Assembly (NCBI RefSeq): GCF_030020805.1
Contig: NZ_CP125098.1
Span: 5,975,501 to 6,039,500 of the forward strand
Source: Paenibacillus sp. RC67
GTDB lineage: Bacteria; Bacillota; Bacilli; Paenibacillales; NBRC-103111
DNA length: 64,000 nt
Direction of reading: 5' to 3'
Shown here: piece after piece, positions 43,117 to 52,496 of the stretch
Layout of the letters: the number at the start of each line of letters is the position of its first letter
Numbering within the stretch: the first letter of the stretch is position 1
Program-made: the position numbers and the translations under genes
The notes under the pieces: generated by a model
What the model was told of the DNA's origin: nothing
Databases searched by the model: none
The model's input: the letters and a program-made list of their open reading frames with translations, nothing else

Positions 43117-43716
43117 TCAGCTTGGTCGTGTGGCGATGCCTGACAGGAATACTTTTACTGCTAACTGATACAGTTCGAGCGCTTCTTTCATACTCAATTT
43201 GCGTGACATCTGACTCAGTCCGAAAAACAATCCCTCCAAGATAACAGCAAGACTTTCAACATTATCTTGCTTGAATTCCCCTTTCTCCATACCTTCACGA
43301 ATGAATTTCTCGTAGAATTTCAAGTGTCTTACGACCATCTCCGCAAGCCGTTCCTCTACGTCACTGGTCTTCTCTTCATTATTGAAAAATTCATCTGCCG
43401 CTTTGGTCAGAGGATGATTCAAATCATCAAGCACCATCTGCTCTGCAATTCCGTATAATTTATCTATTGTGGTATGATATTTGGACTCTTTTTCAAGCCA
43501 TTGCTGCTCCCAATCATGGTCCCATTCCTCTACCAAATACAGGAACAAGCCTTCCTTGCTTTTAAAATGATAATAAATATTCCCTTTACTGCTCCCAGTC
43601 ACCTCAACGATATCTTCAATGGAGGTCGCCTTATAACCCTTTTGTATAAACAATACCCTCGCGGCATCTGCTATTCGTTTTTTGGTTAATTCGCTCTGCA
43701 ACTGTTTCTTGTTCAT
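43117..43716 (-). CDS. TetR-family regulator of the adjacent MFS pump
   Basis: TetR repressor with N-terminal HTH (TSIEDIVEVTGSSKGNIYYHF) and a ligand-binding helical C-terminus. Upstream gene of the MFS pump on the same strand. Start chosen at ATG 43716, where GGAG lies 9 nt upstream; the frame opens at 43737. Autoregulation is supported by the palindrome at 43768-43789. Confidence 0.92.
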   Translation of the reverse strand: MNKKQLQSELTKKRIADAARVLFIQKGYKATSIEDIVEVTGSSKGNIYYHFKSKEGLFLYLVEEWDHDWEQQWLEKESKYHTTIDKLYGIAEQMVLDDLNHPLTKAADEFFNNEEKTSDVEERLAEMVVRHLKFYEKFIREGMEKGEFKQDNVESLAVILEGLFFGLSQMSRKLSMKEALELYQLAVKVFLSGIATRPS

Positions 43717-43767
43717 ACTCTTCCACTCCAATTTCATGGATAATCATTTGGTCCATCACGACAAATA

Positions 43768-43789
43768 ATACTGAACGTTTATTCAGTAT
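43768..43789. promoter_or_regulatory. TetR operator (palindrome)
   Basis: ATACTGAA-N6-TTCAGTAT, a perfect 8-bp inverted repeat upstream of the TetR gene; a half-matching copy lies before the MFS gene. Confidence 0.78.
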
Positions 43790-43880
43790 TCTAACAGATA
43801 ATGAGCGAAACATGCAAGTATTCAGCTCTTAATCATTTTTTCCACCCCAAATAATTAATGATAGAAGTACAGCAGCTATG

Positions 43881-43900
43881 TATAATGAGAATGATTATCA
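43881..43900 (+). promoter_or_regulatory. Fur box and -10 of AraC gene
   Basis: TGAGAATGATTATCA at 43886-43900 matches the Fur 7-1-7 consensus (TGATAAT-N-ATTATCA) at all but one position and overlaps a TATAAT -10 (43881-43886). Iron would repress the AraC gene. Confidence 0.85.
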
Positions 43901-43937
43901 TTTAATATGACTATGCATATGTCGGAGGTGAGATTGC

Positions 43938-44921
43938 ATGCATGCCGCTGCTATTCATTATAATTTCAACCATTTCTTCACCCAGTTGGAGCCGCACACG
44001 CAGCATGAAGCCTCTTCTCAGAGGATACAACTGCAGCCCTCGGCAGGAGCAGGCATGCTCCAACGGCTTCAGCCGAGACCGGATATGGAGCTCGTTCTAT
44101 CCGATTTCCATCTAACAGAGGGAAAAACAGTAGAACTGAAGTCGCTCAAGCCGATGGTGGAGCTAGGTTATTGTCTACAAGGTTCAAGAACAACAAGCTT
44201 GTCCAATCCAAGGCAGCAGATCATGCCAGGTCAATGGAGCTTGCAGCTCATTAATGCGGAATCGGCCCAACTGGAGTTCGATGCCGGGCTGCCTGTTAAA
44301 ATGCTAGGTATAGGAATGTCCGTGGCCGCATTTCACCATTTCTTGACCGATACAGCTGGAGGCAGGACGATAGACTTCAACAAACTGCTCGGGTCCAAGA
44401 CGTATCGAATATTCCAGGAAAAAGTCGATCCCGGGGCTGCCATTATATTGCAGCGGCTCATCGACGGATTACAGACAGGAGAGGTTCACCGGATTGAGCT
44501 GGAATGCCGCATGCTGGAACTGCTGCTGCTTGCCTTTCGTTCCTTCCTGCTGGATGTGAAGGAAAGCTCACCGATGCTCACCAAGGATGAGCAAGCTCGA
44601 ATCGAGATGGCCCGCACTATCATCACTGAGCGAATGGAAGAGCCCCCTTCACTTCTCCAGCTCTCAAGGCTTGTCGGATTGAATGATTTTAAGCTAAAGG
44701 TCGGATTCAAGGAAATGTACGGCAATACCGTCTTTGGCTATTTGCGTGAGAAGCGGCTGGAACGGGCGTGGCTGCTCCTTCAAGAGGGACGACTCAATGT
44801 GAGTGAAGCAGCCTTCGCCATCGGCTACTCCAATCCAAGTCATTTTGCAGAAGCGTTCCGTAAGCAGTACGGAGTCAATCCCGGAGCCTTATTGCGTCAA
44901 CGTTCCGGTATCCTATCATGA
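43938..44921 (+). CDS. AraC-family regulator, PchR-like, iron-controlled
   Basis: A 327-residue AraC protein. The C-terminal two HTH motifs are visible: PPSLLQLSRLVGLNDFKLKV and LNVSEAAFAIGYSNPSHFAEAF with the RKQYGVNPG end. The N-terminal domain (GYCLQGSRTT, MPGQWSLQLI) resembles siderophore-sensing PchR/YbtA regulators. With a Fur box upstream and an MFS gene downstream, it likely activates siderophore export or uptake; this is inference. Confidence 0.9.
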   Translation: MHAAAIHYNFNHFFTQLEPHTQHEASSQRIQLQPSAGAGMLQRLQPRPDMELVLSDFHLTEGKTVELKSLKPMVELGYCLQGSRTTSLSNPRQQIMPGQWSLQLINAESAQLEFDAGLPVKMLGIGMSVAAFHHFLTDTAGGRTIDFNKLLGSKTYRIFQEKVDPGAAIILQRLIDGLQTGEVHRIELECRMLELLLLAFRSFLLDVKESSPMLTKDEQARIEMARTIITERMEEPPSLLQLSRLVGLNDFKLKVGFKEMYGNTVFGYLREKRLERAWLLLQEGRLNVSEAAFAIGYSNPSHFAEAFRKQYGVNPGALLRQRSGILS

Positions 44922-45060
44922 ATAGACAATGAAATGATGGATGAATCCATTTATTCCCGCAAACAGCAGTCGAACTCCGTCTAGGGGTAGAGGTAGAAAG
45001 GATGTCCAGAGTACTATGACTTCAGTGCATATTACTTTCAAATAGAACGGAGCTGGACCT

Positions 45061-46260
45061 ATGAACCAACCTCTTCAAAATACCTCTTCACCCCGCTTCT
45101 TGCCTTTTGTTCTCATCGGCATGTTGCTTATTGTCACGACAACCGGATTTGCCCGAATGGCGTACGGCCTCATCCTGCCTTATATGGAGAAGGATCTTGG
45201 TTTGTCTGTGTCTCAGGGAGGAATGCTCGGTACAATTATGTTCCTGGGGTATTTGGTTACTGTCGGCTTGTCGGGCTTGCTGGCTGTACGTTGGGGCGGA
45301 AAATCCGTCCTGCTTATCGGCGGAAGTTCGGTTATCGTAAGTATGTTCGGCCTCACATGGGCCTCCTCCTTTGTGTCGTTAGCGCCCTTTATGTTTCTCT
45401 CCGGTGCTGGGAGCGCGCTGGTTTTCACGCCTCTTATGTCCATAATGCTGGGCAGCTTCCCCGAGCGAAAAGGAACCGTACTCGGCATCCTGCTCAGCGG
45501 TGCAGGAATCGGCATGCTGCTAAGCGGCATCCTGGTTCCCTTCCTGATCGGTCAGTTTGCCGACTGGAAATGGCGTGCGGTCTGGCTGTGCTTCGGAGTA
45601 CTATCACTTGTAGTGATTCTAACCGCACTTATCATCTTAAGAAATCCTCAATCACGCACCAGTGGCAGCAGCGACAAGGACAAACCGGCTTGGCTTAAAA
45701 ACAAAGGGCTCATGAAGGTCGCCTGGCTCTACTTTTTGATCGGGCTCGCCTATCTTATTCCGAATTTGTACCAGACCGGCTTCATGCTGGTCCAAGGATT
45801 ATCCGACCGGACAGCAGGACTCGTCTACTCGGTAGCAGGCATATTCAGCATTGTCGGAGGCCCTGTTTGGGGCACCTTATCTGACAGATTCGGGGTGCCA
45901 CGCATGTTCGTGCTTGCTTGGGGATGCGCGGTTGCAGGAGATCTAGTTCCTATTGTATCGCCGAGCGTGCCGGGATTCATAATCTCATCTATGCTCTGGG
46001 GCTCCAGCATCGGCGGACTGATAACGCTGATACAGCTTAAAGCAGCGCAGCAGGTAACGCCGCGTGTCGTTGCTACTGCCATCGGATTTATTTCTGTCTT
46101 CTACGCCATCGGCCAAATGCTAGGTCCGGGACTCTCCGGCTGGATAGTCGACCTCGCAGGAAACTACAGTGCCGCTTATGGATTCGGTGCTGCTATATAT
46201 GCAGTGGGACTTGGAATGACGCTGTATGCAGGGAGAGCTGAACAGAAGCTCGCTGCATAA
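45061..46260 (+). CDS. MFS transporter next to iron-controlled regulator
   Basis: A 399-residue 12-helix MFS of the YbfB/NarK-like branch: MAYGLILPYMEKDLGLS at TM1, GGPVWGTLSDRFGVPRM as motif A of the second half. Lies 139 nt after the AraC gene on the same strand, so read-through or AraC activation is likely. A siderophore or metallophore exporter is a reasonable guess; sequence alone does not decide. GGAGCTGGACCT precedes the ATG. Confidence 0.82.
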   Translation: MNQPLQNTSSPRFLPFVLIGMLLIVTTTGFARMAYGLILPYMEKDLGLSVSQGGMLGTIMFLGYLVTVGLSGLLAVRWGGKSVLLIGGSSVIVSMFGLTWASSFVSLAPFMFLSGAGSALVFTPLMSIMLGSFPERKGTVLGILLSGAGIGMLLSGILVPFLIGQFADWKWRAVWLCFGVLSLVVILTALIILRNPQSRTSGSSDKDKPAWLKNKGLMKVAWLYFLIGLAYLIPNLYQTGFMLVQGLSDRTAGLVYSVAGIFSIVGGPVWGTLSDRFGVPRMFVLAWGCAVAGDLVPIVSPSVPGFIISSMLWGSSIGGLITLIQLKAAQQVTPRVVATAIGFISVFYAIGQMLGPGLSGWIVDLAGNYSAAYGFGAAIYAVGLGMTLYAGRAEQKLAA

Positions 46261-46267
46261 GTTATAT

Positions 46268-46302
46268 GCAAAAAACACCCCAATTGAAGAATTGGGGTGT
46301 TC
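46268..46302. terminator. Bidirectional terminator
   Basis: AACACCCCAATT and AATTGGGGTGTT are exact inverses around GAAG, between convergent MFS and TipA-like genes. Confidence 0.92.
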
Positions 46303-46310
46303 AGAATGTC

Positions 46311-47066
46311 TTATTGCTTATCGTCTGCTGCCAGCGACTCTGCCGCTGCTGCGAGATAATACGCCAATCCTATTTGCTGTCCCTCCAGCATGCGAAGATG
46401 GAAATCGTCCTGGAGAAAGAACCGGGTTTGTGCGGCAAAGTCTGCGTAGGATATCTGATGACCATGCTCGTTCATAAACGCCAGGTGATCCTGCAGCAGC
46501 TGCTTCATTTTCTCATCGCTATGCTTCAAGCCATCTCTCAAGGCTTGAGCCACCTCATTCATGAATGCTGCGGCTTCTGCCGCCTGCTCATTCATCTTTT
46601 GAACGTCCACTGGAGCATCCTCAAGAAGATCCACATTGTAGGTTTGCTTCAGGTGTTGATTTTGCTCGCTCATCGCCTCTTTCCAAGCATCCTCACTTTC
46701 AAAGCCTTTGAATAAATCTTGACTGTTCATCTTTTCTCCCTTCATATTGCTTGCTATAGTGTTCCTTAACGTTAGAAGAATGGTTTCAAGCCGCTGCCTT
46801 CGGGCCAGAAGAAGTTCTTCCTGTTGGGCCAAAATCGCTGCCCTCTCCGTCTCCCCCTCCAGAAGTTCTTTGATGCTCTCCAGAGGAAATTCCAGCTCCC
46901 TATAAAACAAAATGTGCTGAAGCCGCTCGAGCTCTCCCATCCCATACAACCTGTAGCCCGCTTCACTAATTTCACTAGGCAAAAGGAGACCGATCCTGTG
47001 GTAATGATGCAGCGTTTTGATCGTGACTTTGGACAAGGTCGATACCTCTTTGACGGTGTAAAGCAT
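46311..47066 (-). CDS. MerR-family regulator with TipAS domain
   Basis: N-terminal MerR HTH (TVKEVSTLSKVTIKTLHHYHRIGLL in parts; residues 4-70), a coiled-coil dimer helix, and a C-terminal all-helical TipAS domain of about 110 residues (residues 135-250) of the type that binds thiopeptide antibiotics in Streptomyces TipA. ATG at 47066 lies 8 nt after GGAGG; a GTG start at 47075 is in frame. No adjacent resistance gene. Ligand unknown. Confidence 0.9.
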   Translation of the reverse strand: MLYTVKEVSTLSKVTIKTLHHYHRIGLLLPSEISEAGYRLYGMGELERLQHILFYRELEFPLESIKELLEGETERAAILAQQEELLLARRQRLETILLTLRNTIASNMKGEKMNSQDLFKGFESEDAWKEAMSEQNQHLKQTYNVDLLEDAPVDVQKMNEQAAEAAAFMNEVAQALRDGLKHSDEKMKQLLQDHLAFMNEHGHQISYADFAAQTRFFLQDDFHLRMLEGQQIGLAYYLAAAAESLAADDKQ

Positions 47067-47123
47067 TGGTTTCACCTCCTTCTGAATTCAGTCTAAAGCC
47101 TCCCCTAAGAGGAGAGTCAACAC

Positions 47124-47801
47124 TTAACTAACAATCCCAATAACGAATCCGTCATACCCTTTACTGCTTACAGTCTGAATGGCTGTGGCCGTAATTCGCG
47201 GCTCCTCTGACAGCAGTTCAAAAAACTTTCTTACTCCGATTACACGGGGATCAGCGCTATTTTCATTAATAACTTCTCCATCACGCACGACATTATCTCC
47301 AATAATGATCGTTCCAGGACGTGAGAAGCGAAGCGCCCATTTTAAATAATGTGGATTGTTCGGCTTATCGGCATCAATAAATATGAGATCAAATGGCGCT
47401 GTATGTTCTTCATCCATTCGGGATAATTGTTCCAAAGCGTCTCCTACCCTCAGCTCTACCTTATGGTCAATCTGAGCAAGCGCTAGATTGGTTCTAGCGA
47501 CTTCCGCATGATGCGGATCTACTTCGATAGTGACTAAATGTCCGTCTGACGGTAATGCTCTCGCCATCCAAATGGTACTGTATCCGCCCAATGTACCGAT
47601 TTCCAAAATTCGCTGTGCGCCTCGCATCTGAATGAACAGATTCAACAATTTCCCTTGGGAGGGCGATACGTCGTATGCAGGTAGCCCTGCCTTTTGATTG
47701 TTGGCTAATGCTTCTTCCAAAACTGGATCATTAGGGATCAATTGCTCCTGCATATACTGGTCAACTTGGTTCCAGGTGTTCGATGGGTTCATACGGATCA
47801 C
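47124..47801 (-). CDS. SAM-dependent O-methyltransferase (COMT/YrrM group)
   Basis: A 225-residue class I methyltransferase: IGTLGGYSTIWMARALPSDG is the SAM glycine loop, VTIEVDPHHAEVARTNL carries the acidic ribose contact, and FDLIFIDADKPNNPHYLKWA the metal-binding Asp and catalytic region of family 3 O-methyltransferases. Divergent from a LysR gene. Substrate is probably a catechol-like compound by family, not proven. Confidence 0.9.
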   Translation of the reverse strand: MIRMNPSNTWNQVDQYMQEQLIPNDPVLEEALANNQKAGLPAYDVSPSQGKLLNLFIQMRGAQRILEIGTLGGYSTIWMARALPSDGHLVTIEVDPHHAEVARTNLALAQIDHKVELRVGDALEQLSRMDEEHTAPFDLIFIDADKPNNPHYLKWALRFSRPGTIIIGDNVVRDGEVINENSADPRVIGVRKFFELLSEEPRITATAIQTVSSKGYDGFVIGIVS

Positions 47802-47920
47802 GGCTCCTTATTTTCAATCTGCCCTTCTGTTTTTATTGTAGATGAATTATAATCATATTAAAAATATATGTTTTATATGTAACTATATATTTAATATATA
47901 AATAGAAGGAGCCCTTCTCC

Positions 47921-48820
47921 ATGAATCTGCACGCATTGCGATTATTTCATGTAATTGCCTCTACACGAAGTGTGACACGCGCCTCCGAAATACTCAACAT
48001 CAGCCAACCCGCCATTACAGCCCAAATAAAAAAATTCGAGAAGGAATTGTCCTTCTCTCTTTTCAAGCCTCAAGGCAGAGGGATCACCTTAACCGATGCC
48101 GGCGAAAAAATGGAGCAGCTCGCAAAAAGACTTTTTGCAGTGGAACAGCAGATTGAACAATTCGCCCACGATTACCATAACGGCACTAACGGACATATTC
48201 GAATCGCCGCGACGTACCTTCCTGCTCATGTTCTGCTGCCTACCTGGATCGCGAAATTTAAGCAGCAATATGAACAAGTGGAAATGACCATAACGACAAC
48301 CAATTCAAGTGATGCCTTAAAGCAGCTTTTGAATGTAGAGGCTGATTTAGCGATTTATGGAGGCTTGCCGGAAGAGTATCCGGATACAGTTCAGACAGAG
48401 GAGCTGTTTCATGATGAGCTATGGTTTGTCGTTGCGCCCAGCCACCGGTACGCGAACCAGCACGTTTCTTTAACCGATATGATGAAGGAGCCTTTTGTCA
48501 TGCGGGAAGAGGGAAGCTCGACACGAGAACGGTTGTTGGCCCTATGCCGGACCTACAGCACTTCGGCTCCAAGGATCCATTTACAGTTCAATGGGTTGCA
48601 TGAAGCTATTACTGCGGTCATTGCGGGGTACGGCGCTAACTTCGTATCTTCCCTCGTAGTGCAAAAATATGTAGAGCGCGGCGAGCTGTGTCGGGTCTAT
48701 GTGGAAGGAATCCACCTGCAAAATACCATTGCTGTCTGTACTCGTAAAAATGAGCCTCTGTCGGTTGCCGCAGCTCATTTCATTCAAATGATTCGCCAAA
48801 ATCCGTATAGAAAATCATGA
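47921..48820 (+). CDS. LysR-family regulator divergent from O-methyltransferase
   Basis: A 299-residue LysR protein, HTH SVTRASEILNISQPAITAQI at residues 18-37, effector domain with ATYLPAHVLLPTWIAKF. It is transcribed away from the methyltransferase gene with an AT-rich 119-nt space, the usual layout for a LysR controlling its neighbour. GAAGGAG precedes the ATG. A terminator at 48850-48892 follows. Confidence 0.93.
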   Translation: MNLHALRLFHVIASTRSVTRASEILNISQPAITAQIKKFEKELSFSLFKPQGRGITLTDAGEKMEQLAKRLFAVEQQIEQFAHDYHNGTNGHIRIAATYLPAHVLLPTWIAKFKQQYEQVEMTITTTNSSDALKQLLNVEADLAIYGGLPEEYPDTVQTEELFHDELWFVVAPSHRYANQHVSLTDMMKEPFVMREEGSSTRERLLALCRTYSTSAPRIHLQFNGLHEAITAVIAGYGANFVSSLVVQKYVERGELCRVYVEGIHLQNTIAVCTRKNEPLSVAAAHFIQMIRQNPYRKS

Positions 48821-48849
48821 TGAAGCACTTCTCATTTAGCTCCAATATA

Positions 48850-48892
48850 AAAATGCCCGAACCTTTGTTCACCAAAGAATTCGGGCATTGCT
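48850..48892. terminator. Bidirectional terminator
   Basis: TGCCCGAACCTTTG and CAAAGAATTCGGGCA pair with small internal mismatches. Confidence 0.85.
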
Positions 48893-48914
48893 ATGAATTG
48901 AAGCAGAAAGCGAA

Positions 48915-49928
48915 TTATTCCGTTGGACTTACCTTGACCAGCATTTTTCCTATATTTTTGCCTTTAAATAGCTCTACGAAAGCTTCAGGAACTCGGTCGA
49001 ACCCTTCCATAACCGTTTCCTCATATTTTAACTTGCCTTCAGACAGCCATTGCTTCAGGTGCTCCATACCTTCTTGCAAACGGTCAGCGTAATCTCCAAG
49101 CACAAAGCCTTTTATCATGGACCGAGTCTTAATCAGCTTGGTCAAGATCCGTGGGCCAACATCACTGCCTTCCTCCATGTTATAGGACGAGATAGCTCCG
49201 CAAAGTGGAATTCTCGCATGATCGTTCAGCAAGCTCATAACGGCATCCGATATGTCTCCACCGACATTATCGAAATAAACGTCGACCCCCTGCGGGCAGG
49301 CCTGCTCAAGTGCTAGCTTTAGGTCAGCCGTTTTGTAATTCACAGCGGCATCAAAGCCCAGCTCCTTCGTCAGGAACTGTGTCTTATCATCTGAACCTGC
49401 AATCCCGACGACTCTCGCGCCATGAATTTTGGCGATCTGGCCTACGATCATTCCGACTGCCCCAGCCGCCCCGGATACAACAACCGTTTCCCCGGCTTTT
49501 GGACGTCCGATATCCATGAGGCCAAAGTAGGCTGTTAAGCCTGTCAAACCGATTACGCTCAGATAAGCGGATAATGGTGCTGACTCACCATCAATTTTGC
49601 GCAGCGTCTTCGCATCCACAACGTTGTATAGCTGCCATCCAAGCATGCCGAGCACCTTATCCCCAACGCGGAACAGCTCCGAACGGGATTCGACGACTTC
49701 CCCCACAACACCTCCGCTTATAGCTTCTCCGAGTTTATAGGGTGGCACATAGGACTTGGTATCGTTCATTCTTCCCCGCATATATGGGTCAACCGACAAG
49801 TAAATCGAACGCACGACGACCTGCCCTTCTTCCGGCTTACCAACAGGTGCATCTTTCACTTCAAATGTGTCCTTATCTGGCCAACCGTGCGGACGGTTTT
49901 TAAGTAAAATCATTTGATTCATCATCAT
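48915..49928 (-). CDS. NADP-dependent oxidoreductase, MDR superfamily (CurA/YfmJ type)
   Basis: Zinc-free medium-chain reductase: SVDPYMRGRM near the N-terminus, the nucleotide-binding VVSGAAGAVGMIVGQIAKI, and VDVYFDNVGGDISDAVM, typical of leukotriene B4 12-hydroxydehydrogenase/CurA-like double-bond reductases that act on alpha,beta-unsaturated carbonyls. At 337 residues it is full length. The ArsR-type gene lies upstream on the same strand, with an inverted repeat between the two. Confidence 0.93.
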   Translation of the reverse strand: MMMNQMILLKNRPHGWPDKDTFEVKDAPVGKPEEGQVVVRSIYLSVDPYMRGRMNDTKSYVPPYKLGEAISGGVVGEVVESRSELFRVGDKVLGMLGWQLYNVVDAKTLRKIDGESAPLSAYLSVIGLTGLTAYFGLMDIGRPKAGETVVVSGAAGAVGMIVGQIAKIHGARVVGIAGSDDKTQFLTKELGFDAAVNYKTADLKLALEQACPQGVDVYFDNVGGDISDAVMSLLNDHARIPLCGAISSYNMEEGSDVGPRILTKLIKTRSMIKGFVLGDYADRLQEGMEHLKQWLSEGKLKYEETVMEGFDRVPEAFVELFKGKNIGKMLVKVSPTE

Positions 49929-49994
49929 AAATCACTCTCTTCCTTGGAAATAATAATCATCGGACCATCCAATGAGCGAATCGAGACACGAATT

Positions 49995-50022
49995 ATATAG
50001 TTTTAAAACTTTCAAACTATAT
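49995..50022. promoter_or_regulatory. Likely ArsR-type operator
   Basis: ATATAGTTT and AAACTATAT, exact 9-bp inverses with a 10-nt spacer, lie between the ArsR stop and the oxidoreductase start, where the latter's promoter would be. Confidence 0.65.
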
Positions 50023-50047
50023 CACTAAAAAGAAAGCTTCTTGGCAC

Positions 50048-50341
50048 CTATAGGCTCCCCAAGAAACCGGGTAAATACGTCTGAAACATATCCTCGATTA
50101 AAGAAATTTTTTTATTTTGTCCGTCACGGACGACACGGATCAATTCCGCCTCATTCATAATTTTCAAATGATAAGTGACATTCGATTTGTCCATTCCCAT
50201 CGCTTTACCGATTTCTCCGCAGCTGTTCCGCGTCGGCTCCGCATGAAGATAACGGACAATTTCAATGCGCTTCTTCTCCGCCAGGGCTTTGAAAATCCGT
50301 GCCCGCTTCTCATCATCAGCTTGTATTTGTTCGATCATCAT
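50048..50341 (-). CDS. ArsR-family winged-helix regulator
   Basis: A 97-residue repressor: RARIFKALAEKKRIEIVRYL, then HTH CGEIGKAMGMDKSNVTYHLK. No ELCVCDL metal box, so probably not an arsenic sensor. Upstream of the NADP-dependent reductase and probably its regulator through the inverted repeat at 49995. Confidence 0.9.
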   Translation of the reverse strand: MMIEQIQADDEKRARIFKALAEKKRIEIVRYLHAEPTRNSCGEIGKAMGMDKSNVTYHLKIMNEAELIRVVRDGQNKKISLIEDMFQTYLPGFLGSL

Positions 50342-50399
50342 AAAACAATCTTAAAGAGGAGCAAGCCTCTTGTCAACCGGATTGGTCTGGAAGCAAAGA

Positions 50400-50421
50400 A
50401 ACGCTGATTTAAGTCAGCGCT
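50400..50421. terminator. Hairpin left of palindromic element copy 2
   Basis: ACGCTGATTT-AAGTCAGCGC type pairing (GCTGA/TCAGC). Very similar in its arms to the hairpin at 50640-50672 on the other side of the element. Confidence 0.55.
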
Positions 50422-50428
50422 TCGGATT

Positions 50429-50634
50429 GATGAGAAACCCATAAAACTTGAAATATTGCTAATAATACTCCGATGGGGTATGCCCCTCCGGCCGCTGTTG
50501 TTCTTGGGAAATTTTTAATTTTTTTTCGCTTTTTAGCGGGGATTTCCCAAGAACAAAGGCGGATGCTATCACTCCTCCGAGGCATCCCCCACCTACCTAT
50601 ATAGTAAAATTCTCGAAGAAACAGGTTTCTCAAC
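50429..50634. repeat. 206-nt imperfect palindromic element, copy 2
   Basis: Starts GATGAGAAACCC and ends GGTTTCTCAAC. The left arm TGGGGTATGCCCCTCCGGCC and the right-hand CAAAGGCGGATGCTATC match copy 1 at 35118. The centre differs: TTGTTCTTGGGAAAT and ATTTCCCAAGAACAA are a perfect 15-bp inverse around an AT-rich loop. Compensating arms with a diverged centre suggest selection for structure. Confidence 0.82.
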
Positions 50635-50639
50635 AAGCA

Positions 50640-50674
50640 AACAAGCGCTGAAAAAATCAGCGCTTGTTCTTGTA
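50640..50674 (-). terminator. Terminator after cysI
   Basis: AACAAGCGCTGA and TCAGCGCTTGTT are exact inverses around AAAAA. Confidence 0.85.
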
Positions 50675-50690
50675 TAAGAATAATAGCGGT

Positions 50691-52424
50691 TTAGCTGTGG
50701 AAATCCAGACCGGATGTTACGGCTTTCACATAACCGGTACGAATGACGAAGTCTCCAAAATGCTCACCCTGATTGCGATCGGATGCGAAATGCTGAATCA
50801 TCGGCTTCAGCACGTCGATAATTTCCTCTTCTCCGATGTTCTCACGATACAGCTTGCTTAAACGGTCTCCGGAGAAGCCTGCGCCCATGTACATATTGTA
50901 CTTGCCCGGGGATTTCCCGATGAATGCAATCTCACCCAGAGCAGGGCGCGCACAGCCATTCGGGCAGCCTGTCATTCGAATGTTGATTTCTTCATCGCGT
51001 AGGCCAACTTCCTCCAGGATAGGCTCCAGCCTCTCAACCAACGTTGGCAAATAGCGTTCTGCCTCTGCCATCGCCAGTCCGCAAGTCGGCAGAGCAACAC
51101 AAGAAAGTGCGCTTCGGCGAAGGGCAGACAGCTCCTCACCTTCAATGATGCCGTACTCTTTAAGCAGCGCGACGATCTTCGCTTTCTTCTGGCTTGCGAT
51201 GTTCGCTATCATCAAGTTCTGGTTAGCGGTAAGACGGAAGTCTCCCGTATGAATTTTGGCAATTTCACGCAAAGCCGTTTTGAGCTTGTAGTTCTCGGAA
51301 TCTACAATTCGTCCGCTCTGAACATACAGCGTTAAGTTCCATTTGCCATCTTTGCCCTTTACCCAACCATAACGGTCGCCCGTATGCTCGAATTGGAACT
51401 CGCGCGCAGGCTCCAGCTTCCAGCCCAAACGATCGTGCAATTCATCCACAAACCATTCCAGACCGTGACGATCGATCGTGTACTTGAAGCGCGCATACTT
51501 ACGAACAGATCGATTGCCGTAATCGCGCTGAATCGTTACCGTCTTCTCCGCAACATCAAGGATACGATCCGGCGTACAGAAGCCGATGACTCTTGCCAGC
51601 TGAGGATATGTTTGGGTATCGCCATGCGTCATGCCCATGCCGCCGCCGACACTTACGTTAAAGCCAATGAGTTTGCCGTTTTCTACAATAGCAATAAAGC
51701 CGAGATCCTGTGAATACACATCCACATCATTAGAAGGAGGAACGGCTATACCGATTTTGAACTTCCGCGGCAAATAAACAGGACCATAGATCGGCTCAAC
51801 TTCCGTTTGCTCACCGTTTTGTTCAAGACTGTCGACGACCTTCTCTCCATCCAGCCAAATCTCATGATACGCTGGTGTACGAGGAGCCAGGTGAGTCGTT
51901 AACTGCTGGGACCAACGGTAAACCTCACTGTGCACCTCGGATTGATAAGGGTTCGGGTTACACATGACGTTACGGCTAACATCACCACATGCAGCCAATG
52001 TTGTCAGCAGCGCGTCGTTAATATCTCGGATCGTTTGCTTCAAATTCCATTTAAGTACCCCGTGCAGCTGAAACGCTTGACGGGTTGTAACACGGATGCT
52101 TCCGCTTCCGTATTTCTCAGCCAATTCGTCCATGACGAGCCATTGTTCCGGGGTAGATACACCACCAGGTGTCACGACGCGAAGCATGAACTGAAAGGAT
52201 GGCTCAAGCTTCTGTTTCTCACGCTCATTGCGCAAATCACGGTCATCCTGCATATAGCTGCCATGGAATTTGAGCAGTCGGTTATCCAGTTCAGGCAATC
52301 CGCCTGTAATCCGGTTGGAGAGGGACTTGACTAACGATCCGCGCAAGTAATTACTTTCTTCCTTCAGCAATTCCACATCGCTTGGAGGTCCGCCGATCGG
52401 CTCCACTTTAAGTTTTTCTGCCAT
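50691..52424 (-). CDS. cysI: Sulfite reductase hemoprotein beta subunit
   Basis: Siroheme/4Fe-4S subunit that reduces sulfite to sulfide. The cluster ligands are [11 protein letters not shown] (Cys-x5-Cys) and [10 protein letters not shown] (Cys-x3-Cys); the N-terminal [21 protein letters not shown] and [12 protein letters not shown] are typical. Length 577 is full. Downstream of cysJ by 72 nt. Confidence 0.96.
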   Translation of the reverse strand: MAEKLKVEPIGGPPSDVELLKEESNYLRGSLVKSLSNRITGGLPELDNRLLKFHGSYMQDDRDLRNEREKQKLEPSFQFMLRVVTPGGVSTPEQWLVMDELAEKYGSGSIRVTTRQAFQLHGVLKWNLKQTIRDINDALLTTLAACGDVSRNVMCNPNPYQSEVHSEVYRWSQQLTTHLAPRTPAYHEIWLDGEKVVDSLEQNGEQTEVEPIYGPVYLPRKFKIGIAVPPSNDVDVYSQDLGFIAIVENGKLIGFNVSVGGGMGMTHGDTQTYPQLARVIGFCTPDRILDVAEKTVTIQRDYGNRSVRKYARFKYTIDRHGLEWFVDELHDRLGWKLEPAREFQFEHTGDRYGWVKGKDGKWNLTLYVQSGRIVDSENYKLKTALREIAKIHTGDFRLTANQNLMIANIASQKKAKIVALLKEYGIIEGEELSALRRSALSCVALPTCGLAMAEAERYLPTLVERLEPILEEVGLRDEEINIRMTGCPNGCARPALGEIAFIGKSPGKYNMYMGAGFSGDRLSKLYRENIGEEEIIDVLKPMIQHFASDRNQGEHFGDFVIRTGYVKAVTSGLDFHS

Positions 52425-52496
52425 TGCTGTCAGCTCCTTTACTATGCACCCAGTGCATCCATTCTTTCTATTCGATCATCTATAACATTAAACGAC

